Below the pieces are notes generated by a model. The model ran no database searches. It worked only from the letters and a program-made list of their open reading frames with translations, and was not told where the DNA came from. The position numbers and the translations under genes were made by a program. From the NCBI GenBank assembly GCA_009921165.1, contig RFYI01000001.1:1-64000 (forward strand): DNA of 64,000 nucleotides, given 5' to 3'. The stretch's first letter is position 1, and every line of letters begins with the position of its first letter. Below, piece by piece: positions 52,173-61,553 of the stretch. The DNA comes from Actinomycetota bacterium (lineage in GTDB: Bacteria > Actinomycetota > Actinomycetes > Actinomycetales > Microbacteriaceae).

Positions 52173-54823
52173 AGACAGCTGAGATTCGTAACCGCTGGCT
52201 AAACTTCTTTGAAAGCAAAGAGCACGTTATTGTTCCAAGTGCGTCACTCATAAGTGAAGACCCTTCACTACTATTCACTGTGGCAGGAATGGTTCCATTC
52301 ATTCCATACATGACAGGACTGATTCCTGCTCCCTATACGCGAGCAACCAGCGTTCAGAAGTGTGTTCGAACTTTAGACATCGAAGAGGTCGGTAAAACGA
52401 CTCGCCATGGAACGTTCTTCCAAATGAACGGTAACTTTTCTTTCGGGGACTATTTCAAACGAGAAGCCATATCCTACGCCTGGGAATTCCTAACTAAGTC
52501 TGTAGCTGATGGAGGTCTTGGCTTCGATAAGAAATTACTCTGGGTTACCGTTTTTAGAGATGATGAAGAGTCAATCGCCATCTGGCGAGAGGTCGCGGAC
52601 ATTCCATTAGAGCGTATACAAAAGCGAGGGATGAAAGACAACTACTGGTCAACGGGACAGCCAGGACCTGCCGGACCATGTTCTGAAATTTACTTTGATC
52701 GAGGCCCAGACTACGGAATTGAGGGTGGTCCAGAGGCGGACGAGGACAGATACATCGAAATCTGGAATCTTGTGTTCATGCAATACGAGCGTGGCGCTGG
52801 TGGGGGCAAGGAAGATTTCGAAATACTTGGCGAACTTCCTAAGAAGAACATCGATACTGGTATGGGGCTGGAACGGGTTGCCTTCCTACTTCAAGGTGTG
52901 GAGAATCTCTACGAGATCGATCAAGTGCGCCCTGTTCTTGACCTAGCAGCTGAACTTGCTGGCAGAAAATATGGTGAGAATGAAGAGGATGACGTTCGTC
53001 TTCGAGTTGTAGCGGATCACGTTAGAAGTGCCTTGATGCTAATTGGTGATGGTGTCAGTCCCGGGAATGATGGCCGTGGTTATGTCCTTAGAAGATTACT
53101 GAGGAGAACTGTTAGAGCCATGAGGCTGCTTGGCGTCAGCCAGCCGGTTTTCTCCCAGCTATTCTTAGCATCCAAAAATGCCATGGTTGACGCTTATCCA
53201 GAACTCGAAGATGAGTACTCAAGAATTGCAGCTACCGTTAAGGCCGAAGAAGAAGCGTTCCTACGAACTTTAGTTGCAGGAACTTCTGTTCTAGAAAGTG
53301 CGATTACAGAAACAAAGAACTCTGGAGCAAAAGTTCTTAGTGGTGAAACTAGTTTCCTCCTACACGATACATATGGTTTCCCAATTGACTTGACGGTTGA
53401 AATAGCAGAAGAGAGCGACCTGGATGTGGATCGCGAATCCTTCACTGCGCTAATGCTAGAGCAGAAGACGAGGGCTAAGGCCGACGCTAAATTAAAAAAG
53501 GCTGGAGGAACAGATTTATCAGTCTTTGGAGACTTCAGAGCTCTGGGCCAAACAAAATTCACCGGATATGAAGAGTTGCAATCTAGCGCGAAGGTGCTTG
53601 GTCTGATTTCGGATGGTGAGACCGTTGGTTCAATTGGAGTTGGCGACATCGCAGATGTCATTCTTGATGTTACGAGTTTCTACGCGGAATCAGGCGGTCA
53701 AAGTGCGGACGCCGGGTTCATCCATGGTGACGGTTTCGAACTAGAAGTGCTTGATGTTCAGAAGCCAGTTAAGGGACTTGTATCGCATAAGGTTATTGTC
53801 CGTAAAGGTGAGTTAGGGACTAACGCATCAGTTACAACTTCAGTTGATCCTGATTGGCGTTTAGGCGCTGCTCAGGCGCACTCCGCAACGCATGTGGTGC
53901 ATGCAGCGTTGAGAGAGGTTCTTGGTCCGACAGCATTGCAGTCTGGTTCATATAATAAGCCGGGTTACATGAGATTGGATTTTTCCTGGAATCAAGCATT
54001 AAGCGCTGCCACCAAGTCTGAAATCGAAGAGATTGCAAACCTTGCAATCAGACAAGATCTCGCTGTTAGTGCTCAGTACATGAGCCTTCCGGAGGCTAAA
54101 GCCTGGGGAGCGGTTGCCCTTTTCGGTGAAACGTACGATGAGAGTGTCCGAGTAGTAGAAGTAGGGGGCCCTTGGTCTAGAGAGCTATGTGGTGGAACCC
54201 ACGTTCAACGCTCTAGTCAAATTGGTCTCGTCTCGGTAACAAATGAGTCATCGGTAGGCTCTGGTTCCAGACGTATAGAGGCTCTAGTTGGAATTGAAGC
54301 TTTCAGATCGCTGACGCAAGAACGCATTCTTTTTCATCAAATCGCTGAACAGCTGAAAACTACTCCAGCTGGAGCAAGCGAGAGACTAGAGCACATTCTT
54401 GCTGAACTTAGTAGGGCCCAACGGAAACTTGATGCTGCCCAGAACGCAACTCTGACCAAACTTATTCCTGAACTAGTCGCTAGTGCAAAGACTGTTGTCG
54501 GCACTAAGTACATAGCTAAGGTGATTGATGATGTTTCCAGTGCAGATGGACTCCGTGAACTAGTCATAAAGTTACGAGATCAAGTTACTAGTGAACCAGC
54601 TGTAATTGCTCTATTCGCAACAATTGACCTGAAACCTGTGGTGATTGTAGCCGCGACTACCACTGCTCAGAGCAACGGCTTCAAGGCAGGTGATTTGGTT
54701 CGCAAAGCTTCAATGATTCTGGGTGGAGGCGGAGGAGGCAAGCCGGATCTAGCGCAAGGCGGTGGAACCGATTCGTCCAAATTCCATGCCGCCATCGAAG
54801 CTATCGAAGAAAGTCTCGTCTAG
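52169..54823 (+). CDS. alaS: Alanyl-tRNA synthetase
   Basis: 884 residues. Visible: class II catalytic core (RNRWLNFFESKEHVIVPSASL, GTFFQMNGNFSFGDYFKREAI), editing domain with HSATHVVHAAL and ELCGGTHVQRS, and the C-terminal oligomerisation/C-Ala region ending in GGGGGGKPDLAQGGG. Charges tRNA-Ala and clears mischarged Ser or Gly. Overlaps the small membrane protein gene upstream (ATGA), and ruvX starts on the next base after its stop. Confidence 0.97.
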   Translation: MKTAEIRNRWLNFFESKEHVIVPSASLISEDPSLLFTVAGMVPFIPYMTGLIPAPYTRATSVQKCVRTLDIEEVGKTTRHGTFFQMNGNFSFGDYFKREAISYAWEFLTKSVADGGLGFDKKLLWVTVFRDDEESIAIWREVADIPLERIQKRGMKDNYWSTGQPGPAGPCSEIYFDRGPDYGIEGGPEADEDRYIEIWNLVFMQYERGAGGGKEDFEILGELPKKNIDTGMGLERVAFLLQGVENLYEIDQVRPVLDLAAELAGRKYGENEEDDVRLRVVADHVRSALMLIGDGVSPGNDGRGYVLRRLLRRTVRAMRLLGVSQPVFSQLFLASKNAMVDAYPELEDEYSRIAATVKAEEEAFLRTLVAGTSVLESAITETKNSGAKVLSGETSFLLHDTYGFPIDLTVEIAEESDLDVDRESFTALMLEQKTRAKADAKLKKAGGTDLSVFGDFRALGQTKFTGYEELQSSAKVLGLISDGETVGSIGVGDIADVILDVTSFYAESGGQSADAGFIHGDGFELEVLDVQKPVKGLVSHKVIVRKGELGTNASVTTSVDPDWRLGAAQAHSATHVVHAALREVLGPTALQSGSYNKPGYMRLDFSWNQALSAATKSEIEEIANLAIRQDLAVSAQYMSLPEAKAWGAVALFGETYDESVRVVEVGGPWSRELCGGTHVQRSSQIGLVSVTNESSVGSGSRRIEALVGIEAFRSLTQERILFHQIAEQLKTTPAGASERLEHILAELSRAQRKLDAAQNATLTKLIPELVASAKTVVGTKYIAKVIDDVSSADGLRELVIKLRDQVTSEPAVIALFATIDLKPVVIVAATTTAQSNGFKAGDLVRKASMILGGGGGGKPDLAQGGGTDSSKFHAAIEAIEESLV

Positions 54824-55306
54824 TTGGTTCGCAAGGGTCGAAGACTTTCAATCGACGTTGGGAAGGCTCGTATCGGCCTTGCTATTTCAGATTTCCACGG
54901 AATTCTGGCGAGCCCATTAACTACAGTTTTGCGACTCGAGGATTTGAGTCAAACTATCGCAGAAATCTTCGGAGTGGCATCTGTAGAAGGGGACTTGCTC
55001 GAAATCTACATCGGCGTTCCTATAAATCTGGATGGAGTCAGCACAGCTTCCACTCAGGACGCATTGGAGGTTGCTACGGCAATTTCCGAAGCAACTAGGG
55101 TTCCAGTTGCACTCATTGACGAGCGACTCACGACTTCATTAGCGAACCGTCAGCTAAGGGAATTAGGCAAGTCACAAAAAGACGCTCGTAGCACAATTGA
55201 TCAGATGGCTGCGGTAGCGATTCTTGAATACGCTTTATCTATAGAGAAACGTTCGGGCGGCAGGCCTGGTACTGATATTCAAACTTGGAGGTTGGATCAT
55301 GAGTGA
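54824..55306 (+). CDS. ruvX: RuvX/YqgF-type putative Holliday junction resolvase
   Basis: 160 residues, TTG start directly after the alaS TAG. RNase H-like fold: IDVGKARIGLAISD (first Asp), GVPINLDG, LIDERLTTSLANRQL and a late Asp region (IDQMAAVAILEYAL). Homologues act in pre-16S rRNA end processing (YqgF); the resolvase name is historical. Overlaps mltG by 8 nt. Confidence 0.92.
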   Translation: MVRKGRRLSIDVGKARIGLAISDFHGILASPLTTVLRLEDLSQTIAEIFGVASVEGDLLEIYIGVPINLDGVSTASTQDALEVATAISEATRVPVALIDERLTTSLANRQLRELGKSQKDARSTIDQMAAVAILEYALSIEKRSGGRPGTDIQTWRLDHE

Positions 55307-56381
55307 TTCGACAACCGAAACCCGCAGAGACAGAAGTCGGAAATCTAAAGCTATTAGAAGACTCGTTATTTTCGGAATTGCTATATCCCTAATTATTGGA
55401 GCATCTGCTTATGCGAACCGCTCCTTGGTTAGACAATGGCTCGACAACATTAGCGGGTCGGAATTCAGCGGCAAAGGCGCAACTGGTACCACTTTCGTCG
55501 TAAACCGTGGGGATGACGGTACGGTTATAGCAAAACAATTGGTAAGTCTTGGCATCACCAAAGAATATTCATCGACTTTGCGACACATTTATGCATCCAA
55601 TCCAACATTTTTCCCTGGCACTTATCTTTTACCTAAGGAAATTAGTACCGACGAAGCAATTCGAATCCTGACGGACCCATCGAATATGGTTGTTAACAAA
55701 GTCATGATTCGTGAGGGTTTGAGATTACCTTCAGTGCTTACTGCTTTGGCTAGTGGAACTGGGATTCAGAAGTCAGACCTCGTTTCAGCAAGTAAGGATT
55801 TATCAAGCTTCGACATTCCTAAGTCCGCACCAAGTTTGGAAGGTTACCTGTTTCCAGCGACCTATTCATTCAGCCCGGGACTTAACGCACATGAAGTACT
55901 TGCCGTCATGGTTGCTAGGACAAAAGAACAACTCACCAAAGATGGTGTCGCGAAAAAGGATTGGCATAAAGTCCTTACCTTAGCGTCTGTGATTCAAATG
56001 GAAGCAAGACAAACACCTGATTTCTATAAGGTTTCTAGAGTTTTCAAGAACAGACTTGCGATCGGAATGCACCTGCAATCCGATGCCACAGTGTCATACG
56101 GCGTCAACGGTTCCACTGTTTCAACGTCAAATGCCGATCGCCAAGACCCAAATAGATACAACACCTACCGCTATCCTGGTTTGCCATTGGGGCCAATTTC
56201 AGGCGCGGGAGCTACCGCTATTGACGCGGCTCTAAATCCTGCGGATGGGAGTTGGTTATTCTTCTGTGCAATAAATCTAAAGACAGGTGAGACGGTCTTC
56301 AGTACAACAGTTGCTGAACATGAGAAAGCAGTAGCAAGATGGCGAGCATGGATGCTCGAGAATCCAGGTTGGAATGACTGA
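55299..56381 (+). CDS. mltG: Endolytic murein transglycosylase MltG
   Basis: 360 residues. A basic cytosolic start, one membrane helix at ~25-42 (LVIFGIAISLIIGASAYA), then the YceG domain: LysM-like TFVVNRGDDGTVIAKQL, LEGYLFPATYSF, and the catalytic region LASVIQMEARQTPDFYKVSRVFKNRL with the Glu in MEA. Cuts nascent glycan strands. The order alaS-ruvX-mltG-aroE is conserved in actinobacteria. Overlaps ruvX and aroE by 8 nt each. Confidence 0.93.
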   Translation: MSDSTTETRRDRSRKSKAIRRLVIFGIAISLIIGASAYANRSLVRQWLDNISGSEFSGKGATGTTFVVNRGDDGTVIAKQLVSLGITKEYSSTLRHIYASNPTFFPGTYLLPKEISTDEAIRILTDPSNMVVNKVMIREGLRLPSVLTALASGTGIQKSDLVSASKDLSSFDIPKSAPSLEGYLFPATYSFSPGLNAHEVLAVMVARTKEQLTKDGVAKKDWHKVLTLASVIQMEARQTPDFYKVSRVFKNRLAIGMHLQSDATVSYGVNGSTVSTSNADRQDPNRYNTYRYPGLPLGPISGAGATAIDAALNPADGSWLFFCAINLKTGETVFSTTVAEHEKAVARWRAWMLENPGWND

Positions 56382-57174
56382 GAAATCCTTCATGGTACTT
56401 GGTGATCCAATCTCGCACAGTCTAAGCCCAAAGATTCACTCAGCAGCATATCAAGTTCTTGGTTTGGATTGGAGCTACGGCTCTAAGCAACTTTCAAAAG
56501 GAAGTCTGGCATCGTTCTTAGAAACTACTAGCGCTGATGGCTTCAGCTTGACGATGCCGCTTAAGTATGAGGCAGCTGCTCTCGCCGATGAGCGGCATCC
56601 TCTGGTTTCACTAACTGGTGTTGCCAATACCTTGATTCGCTCGAGTACTGGTTGGCAGGCTTATAACACCGATGTATTTGGGGCGTCAAAAGCCCTGGAG
56701 TCAGTTTTAGATCGGCCACTAGAAGTCGTTTCATTGCTTGGTGCAGGAGCAACCGCTAAGTCCGTTATGGTAGCCATCTCCAAGGTTAAACCATTCGCAC
56801 TTTTTGACATTTATGTTCGTGATTCTTCAAGGACGACTGAAATTGTGGAACTTGCTGGAGAACTGAAAGTGTTTACTAGCGTGCACGATCTTGCAGAGTT
56901 CTCTAACTTCCAAGAGCTAACTGTAAACACTCTGCCTTTGAACGCCTCTGAGGCTCTTCCTGTTTTAGACCAGAGCGGATTCCTTTTCAATGTGAATTAC
57001 TCTGGAGCAGATGTAGCGCTTGTTGGTTCCTTCGATCCAAACAAGGTAATTTCTGGACACAACATGTTGGTCTGGCAAGCATTGCAACAAATTCGCCTAT
57101 TCAATGGACTAAAGATTGACCAGGTTCTGCCGAATGAAGACTTGATTGTGAAAGCCATGTTCGACGCTCTATAA
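56374..57174 (+). CDS. aroE: Shikimate dehydrogenase
   Basis: 266 residues. Reduces 3-dehydroshikimate with NADPH. Visible: GDPISHSLSPKIHSAAYQVLGLDW, the catalytic Lys in TMPLKYEAA, NTDVFGA (catalytic Asp), the nucleotide fold LLGAGATAKSVMVA and the C-terminal NMLVWQALQQIRLF. The first of five shikimate-pathway genes in order aroE-C-K-B-Q. Overlaps the mltG end by 8 nt. aroC starts 33 nt downstream. Confidence 0.95.
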   Translation: MTEKSFMVLGDPISHSLSPKIHSAAYQVLGLDWSYGSKQLSKGSLASFLETTSADGFSLTMPLKYEAAALADERHPLVSLTGVANTLIRSSTGWQAYNTDVFGASKALESVLDRPLEVVSLLGAGATAKSVMVAISKVKPFALFDIYVRDSSRTTEIVELAGELKVFTSVHDLAEFSNFQELTVNTLPLNASEALPVLDQSGFLFNVNYSGADVALVGSFDPNKVISGHNMLVWQALQQIRLFNGLKIDQVLPNEDLIVKAMFDAL

Positions 57175-57207
57175 CCGATTTGTTTGAAGTGTGCGAGAAT
57201 AGAAGAC

Positions 57208-58407
57208 ATGCTACGTTGGCTTACTGCAGGGGAATCTCATGGCCCCCAACTTACCGCTGTTCTTGAAGGCTTGCCCGCCGGTGTGGAAATTTCCACCAAA
57301 GATGTTCAACTAGCTCTTGCTAGAAGGCGCTTGGGCTATGGTCGAGGCGCTCGCATGAAATTGGAGCTCGATCAGGCAAGCTTCACGGGAGGTGTGAGGC
57401 ACGGCAAGACAATTGGTGGACCAATTGCAATAGTCATCGAAAATACTGAGTGGCCTAAATGGCAACAGGTCATGTCCGCTGATGTAGTGGATGAAGCAGA
57501 GCTAACTGGTGCTCGTGCAGAAGCTCTAACTCGACCACGACCTGGGCATGCAGACTTCACAGGAATGCAGAAATATGGTTTCCTAGACAGCAGACCTGTG
57601 TTAGAGCGTGCTTCGGCACGCGAGACAGCTGCTCGGGTTGCCTTAGGTGAGGTAGCTTCAGCGTTTCTAAGGCAACTAGAAATTCATCTAGTCACGCACA
57701 CTGTCGCTCTTGGTACTGTCCAGGCAACTTCATCGCTTGAGCTTCCTCAACCAAACCACGTTGATCAGATAGATGAAGATCCTTTGCGCGCCTTCAATTC
57801 TGAACTAAGCGCCGCTATGGTCGCGGAAGTAGATAGAGCTCATAAGGATGGGGACACTCTAGGCGGAGTTGTTGAAGTTCTTGTCTATGGAATGCCACCT
57901 GGAGTTGGATCATATGTGCATTGGGATAGAAGACTTGACAGTCAACTAGCTGGCGCTCTGATGGGTATTCAAGCTATTAAGGGTGTTGAAGTTGGCGACG
58001 GCTTCGAAACTGCTAAGCGACGTGGTTCTGAAGCCCACGATGAAATGAAGGTAGGCGAGAGTGGTTTAGTTGAAAGACTCTCTGATCGTGCTGGTGGAAT
58101 AGAAGGTGGAATGAGCAACGGTGAAATCATCCGCGTTCGCGCTGCGATGAAGCCTATTTCAACAGTTCCTCGCGCTCTGCAGACTATTGACGTGGCCACA
58201 GGTGAACAAGCTAAGGCTCATCATCAAAGATCAGATGTTTGCGCAGTGCCTGCGGCCGGAGTAGTTGCTGAAGCAATGGTGGCTTTGACCATCGCGAATG
58301 CGGTTCTTGAAAAATTCGGCGGAGACTCCCTACAGGAAACTCAGCGAAACATGCTTTCGTACTTAGATAGCATCCCCGAGAATCTTCGTTCAAATATCCA
58401 ACGCTAG
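57208..58407 (+). CDS. aroC: Chorismate synthase
   Basis: 399 residues from ATG 57208. Makes chorismate from EPSP using reduced FMN. Visible: [65 protein letters not shown] and [22 protein letters not shown]. The 33-nt gap after aroE contains a GAGAAT hexamer 7 nt before the ATG, a weaker match to the leaderless pattern, so aroC may also start its own transcript. Confidence 0.96.
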   Translation: MLRWLTAGESHGPQLTAVLEGLPAGVEISTKDVQLALARRRLGYGRGARMKLELDQASFTGGVRHGKTIGGPIAIVIENTEWPKWQQVMSADVVDEAELTGARAEALTRPRPGHADFTGMQKYGFLDSRPVLERASARETAARVALGEVASAFLRQLEIHLVTHTVALGTVQATSSLELPQPNHVDQIDEDPLRAFNSELSAAMVAEVDRAHKDGDTLGGVVEVLVYGMPPGVGSYVHWDRRLDSQLAGALMGIQAIKGVEVGDGFETAKRRGSEAHDEMKVGESGLVERLSDRAGGIEGGMSNGEIIRVRAAMKPISTVPRALQTIDVATGEQAKAHHQRSDVCAVPAAGVVAEAMVALTIANAVLEKFGGDSLQETQRNMLSYLDSIPENLRSNIQR

Positions 58408-58411
58408 CCCC

Positions 58412-58909
58412 ATGCTCTCAAAACCTATAGTGCTTATCGGACCAATGGGTGTTGGCAAAACCACATTGGGTAGGAAATTGGCCAAGAAACTCGGACTTCC
58501 ATTTGTGGATACGGATGTCCTAATTACTAATTCGCACGGGTCAATCTCCGACATTTTTGCCAAGCAAGGCGAGTCAGTCTTTCGGAATTACGAAGAGGAA
58601 GCTGTCGAATCCGCTCTGAGTACCATACAAGTAATAGCCACCGGTGGAGGGGCTGTGCTAAGTGGTAAGACTCAGCGTCTTCTTGATCAGGCAACAGTGA
58701 TATACCTTTCGACGAACGGTAAGCACATGAAATCTCGCTTGGAAAAGGGGAATCGACCACTTCTAAAAGAAGGAATGCAAGATTGGAATCGGATTTATGA
58801 AGAGCGCAAACCACTATATATCGCTCTAAGTGACATTGAAATCGAGACTTCCGATGTGGGTTTAGCAGAAACAATCAGCAAAATATGCGAGAAACTTGAT
58901 GCATTATGA
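58412..58909 (+). CDS. aroK: Shikimate kinase
   Basis: 165 residues. Walker A in GPMGVGKTTLGRKLAKKL, the shikimate-binding Asp in PFVDTDVLI, GGGAVLSG, and the Arg of the lid in GNRPLL. Phosphorylates shikimate with ATP. Starts 4 nt after aroC and overlaps aroB by 4 nt (ATGA). Confidence 0.95.
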   Translation: MLSKPIVLIGPMGVGKTTLGRKLAKKLGLPFVDTDVLITNSHGSISDIFAKQGESVFRNYEEEAVESALSTIQVIATGGGAVLSGKTQRLLDQATVIYLSTNGKHMKSRLEKGNRPLLKEGMQDWNRIYEERKPLYIALSDIEIETSDVGLAETISKICEKLDAL

Positions 58910-59988
58910 ATAGCTCACCTTACTTCATCGACGCGCCAGGAGCACCTGGTTATCAAGTTATAGTCGGCAGGGGACTTCTCGATGAAGTGAGTCAGTCTCT
59001 TGGCGATGCAGTTAAGAAAGTCCTCTTGGTTTATCCAGAAGGCATGCAGGCTAGCGCTGAAATGATTTCCAGTGCACTCGTGGCTTCAGGTAACCAAGTT
59101 TGGCAGCTCGCTGTAGCAGATGGTGAGAACGCTAAAACGGATAAGTGGCTTTCGGTTGCCTGGTCAAGTTTGGGTCAAGCAGAGTTCTCAAGAAGTGACG
59201 CTATCCTGTCTCTCGGCGGAGGCGCGACTACAGATTTGGCGGGTTTCATTGCGGCAACTTGGTTGCGAGGAATATCTGTAGTGCACATCCCGACCACACT
59301 TTTGGGAATGGTTGATGCTGCAATTGGGGGAAAGACAGGAATAAACACTCTTGAAGGTAAGAATCTTGTTGGGGCATTTCACGAACCAAAATCTGTAATC
59401 GTGGATTTAGACACTCTGGAATCATTACCTAAATTGGAATTGATCTCAGGTTTTGGGGAAATAGTTAAGTATGGATTCATTGCTGATCCGGTTATTCTAG
59501 ATTTGATTGAAGAGGACGTCGAGGACGCTCGTAACATTCACTCTGAGCGCTTTGAAGAGTTGGTTGTCAGATCTATCAAGATAAAGACCAGTGTTGTTGG
59601 ACAGGATTTCAGAGAATCGTCACTTCGTGAGATTCTGAACTATGGTCACACCTTGGCACACTCAATCGAGCTCGTAGAACATTTCAAGTGGCGTCATGGA
59701 AGAGCAGTAGCAGTAGGGCTATGTTTCGCAGCCGAACTAGGCAGGCTTACTGGACGTCTAAGTGACGAAGTGGCTGACCGACATGCACGCATCCTTAGGA
59801 GCTTGGATTTACCAACTACCTATCCAAGAGAAAAATGGGAAGCCCTTTACACAGGAATGCAAGTTGATAAGAAGAGCCGTGGCGGAATGCTCAGGTTTAT
59901 TGTTCTGGATGATTTGGGTAAACCTGGAATTCTTGAAGCTCCAACCAAAGAGTTGCTCTTCACTGCCTACCAAGAGATAGCCGAATAG
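58906..59988 (+). CDS. aroB: 3-dehydroquinate synthase
   Basis: 360 residues. NAD+- and metal-dependent second step of the shikimate pathway. Visible: SLGGGATTDLAGFIAATWLRGI, the active-site region HIPTTLLGMVDAAIGGKTGIN, GKNLVGAFHEPKSVI, and metal ligands in ILNYGHTLAHSIE. Overlaps aroK. Confidence 0.96.
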   Translation: MNSSPYFIDAPGAPGYQVIVGRGLLDEVSQSLGDAVKKVLLVYPEGMQASAEMISSALVASGNQVWQLAVADGENAKTDKWLSVAWSSLGQAEFSRSDAILSLGGGATTDLAGFIAATWLRGISVVHIPTTLLGMVDAAIGGKTGINTLEGKNLVGAFHEPKSVIVDLDTLESLPKLELISGFGEIVKYGFIADPVILDLIEEDVEDARNIHSERFEELVVRSIKIKTSVVGQDFRESSLREILNYGHTLAHSIELVEHFKWRHGRAVAVGLCFAAELGRLTGRLSDEVADRHARILRSLDLPTTYPREKWEALYTGMQVDKKSRGGMLRFIVLDDLGKPGILEAPTKELLFTAYQEIAE

Positions 59989-59992
59989 AAAG

Positions 59993-60004
59993 TAGATTTG
60001 TCAT
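59993..60004 (+). promoter_or_regulatory. -10 element of a leaderless aroQ promoter
   Basis: TAGATT at 59993-59998 is followed by exactly six bases and the ATG at 60005. No ribosome-binding site is present. Confidence 0.5.
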
Positions 60005-60439
60005 ATGGCTAAAGTACTAATCCTGAATGGTCCGAATCTGTCTCGCCTTGGCTCTAGAGAGCCAGAAGTGTATGGTTCGGCCAGTTACACCGATTTGGTA
60101 AACGCTTGCACTTCAAAGGCGCAAGATTTAGGGCTTAGTGCTGATGTTAGGCAAACCAATGACGAGGCGGAACTGATCAGTTGGATCCACGAGGCCATCG
60201 ATAGCAAGATTGATGTGATTTTGAACCCAGCGGCTTTCACGCACTATTCCTACGCATTAAGGGACGCCTGTGCAATGCTTAGCGCTGCTGACTGCAAACT
60301 TATTGAGGTGCACATCTCAAACCCTCATTCAAGAGAAGAATTTAGACACAATTCAGTCATTAGCGCGGTTGCCACTGGGGTGATTGCAGGTTTCGGCATA
60401 GATTCTTACTTGCTCGCTCTTACACAACTAGCATCCTGA
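60005..60439 (+). CDS. aroQ: Type II 3-dehydroquinate dehydratase
   Basis: 144 residues. Type II (AroQ) dodecameric dehydroquinase: LILNGPNLSRLGSREPEVYG with the N-terminal Asn and Arg, NPAAFTHYSYALRDA with the catalytic His, EVHISNPHSREEFRHNS and the C-terminal GVIAGFGIDSYLLA. The last of the shikimate genes here. It appears to have its own leaderless promoter 4 nt after the aroB stop. Confidence 0.95.
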   Translation: MAKVLILNGPNLSRLGSREPEVYGSASYTDLVNACTSKAQDLGLSADVRQTNDEAELISWIHEAIDSKIDVILNPAAFTHYSYALRDACAMLSAADCKLIEVHISNPHSREEFRHNSVISAVATGVIAGFGIDSYLLALTQLAS

Positions 60440-60451
60440 TAAACTGCTAAA

Positions 60452-60463
60452 GGCCGGTCGGCC
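60452..60463 (+). promoter_or_regulatory. GC-rich hairpin in the aroQ-efp gap
   Basis: GGCC (60452-60455) pairs with GGCC (60460-60463) around a GGTC loop. It is preceded by TAAACT (60440-60445), a candidate -10 element for efp, and is followed by a GAGG ribosome-binding site. There is no T-run, so it is more likely a leader hairpin than a terminator. Confidence 0.35.
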
Positions 60464-60487
60464 GACTAACTAACCAGCGAGGCAAAA

Positions 60488-61051
60488 ATGGCAACAAGCA
60501 ACGACCTTAAAAACGGCATGGTTTTGAGCATGGACAACCAGCTCTGGACCGTTATCGAATTCCAGCACGTGAAGCCAGGCAAAGGCCCTGCATTCGTTAG
60601 AACCAAGTTGAAGAACGTTATCTCAGGCAAGGTTATTGATAGGACTCTAAACGCTGGAGTCAAGATCGAGACCGCAAACGTAGATAAACGTGAAATGCAG
60701 TATTTGTATAGCGATGGCGATGGCTTCGTTTTCATGGATACCCATGACTACGACCAAATCACTCTTAGCAACGCCCTAGTTGGCGATGCTGTTAACTACC
60801 TTCTTGAAAACCAGCAGGCTATTGTGGCTATACACGAGGGTAATCCAATCTATGTTGAGCTTCCAGCCTCTGTGGTTTTGGAGATTACTTTCACCGAACC
60901 TGGCTTACAGGGAGACCGCTCAAGCGGAGGAACTAAGCCAGCGACGGTTGAAACAGGTTTACAAATCCAAGTTCCTTTGTTCGTTGAACAGGGCACAAAA
61001 GTCAAGGTCGACACCCGTACGGGTGAATACCTTGGTCGAGTTACCGACTAA
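60488..61051 (+). CDS. efp: Elongation factor P
   Basis: 187 residues, ATG with GAGG upstream. Relieves ribosome stalling at polyproline. Three KOW/OB-like domains: domain I with the modifiable loop [14 protein letters not shown] (Lys at the tip), then [20 protein letters not shown]-type domain II, and the C-terminal signature [26 protein letters not shown]. nusB starts 3 nt downstream. Confidence 0.97.
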   Translation: MATSNDLKNGMVLSMDNQLWTVIEFQHVKPGKGPAFVRTKLKNVISGKVIDRTLNAGVKIETANVDKREMQYLYSDGDGFVFMDTHDYDQITLSNALVGDAVNYLLENQQAIVAIHEGNPIYVELPASVVLEITFTEPGLQGDRSSGGTKPATVETGLQIQVPLFVEQGTKVKVDTRTGEYLGRVTD

Positions 61052-61054
61052 GCC

Positions 61055-61474
61055 TTGAGCTCTAGAACTAAAGCGCGCAAGAGAGCTGTTGACGCTCTCT
61101 ATGCCTCAGATTTGCGCGACGAGATGGCCACAGACCTTCTTCTTACCACTAAGGAGCAAGTTTCGGATCGGCAAAACCAGGATGAAATCTTCGACTTTGC
61201 TGAGGAACTTGTAACTGGCGTGTTGGCTAATCAGATGGAAATCGATGAAGTCATTTCAGCCACGGCTCAAAACTGGACTTTAGATCGCATGCCCGCAGTT
61301 GATCTAGCCATATTGCGTCTTGCCATTTACGAACTATGCTTCGCTAACCCTTTGCCCGCTGAAGTGGTAATTAGCGAGGCAGTGGCTTTAGCAAGTGAAT
61401 TAAGTACGGCTGACTCACCAGCATTCATAAACGGAGTTTTGGCTGGTGTCGCGGCAACTCGCAAGCCAATCTAG
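61055..61474 (+). CDS. nusB: Transcription antitermination factor NusB
   Basis: 139 residues, TTG start. Helical RNA-binding protein for rRNA antitermination. Visible: KARKRAVDALYASDLR, the central TAQNWTLDRMPAVDLAILRLAIYEL and EVVISEAVALASELSTADSPAFINGVLAGVA. efp-nusB is a conserved pair. The pyr promoter lies 20 nt after its stop. Confidence 0.95.
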   Translation: MSSRTKARKRAVDALYASDLRDEMATDLLLTTKEQVSDRQNQDEIFDFAEELVTGVLANQMEIDEVISATAQNWTLDRMPAVDLAILRLAIYELCFANPLPAEVVISEAVALASELSTADSPAFINGVLAGVAATRKPI

Positions 61475-61494
61475 ACCTGAAGAACTCTATGCAC

Positions 61495-61500
61495 TAGACT
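61495..61500 (+). promoter_or_regulatory. -10 element of the pyr operon
   Basis: TAGACT 59 nt before the pyrR start. It predicts a ~47-nt leader beginning near 61507, which contains the PyrR-binding hairpin. Confidence 0.5.
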
Positions 61501-61523
61501 TTTGATTAATTCATCCTTTAAAA

Positions 61524-61539
61524 GTGTCCTGTGAGGCAC
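61524..61539 (+). promoter_or_regulatory. PyrR binding loop in the pyr leader
   Basis: The RNA reads GUGUC-CUGUGA-GGCAC. The hexaloop CUGUGA matches CNGNGA and the whole core matches the published B. subtilis PyrR-loop consensus UCCNGNGAGGY, with the G24-C39, U25-A38, G26-C37 stem and the U-G and C-G closing pairs. It ends 2 nt before the AAGGAGG ribosome-binding site (61542-61548), which fits repression of translation by UMP-bound PyrR, as proposed for mycobacteria. Confidence 0.75.
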
Positions 61540-61553
61540 AGAAGGAGGTGGGC

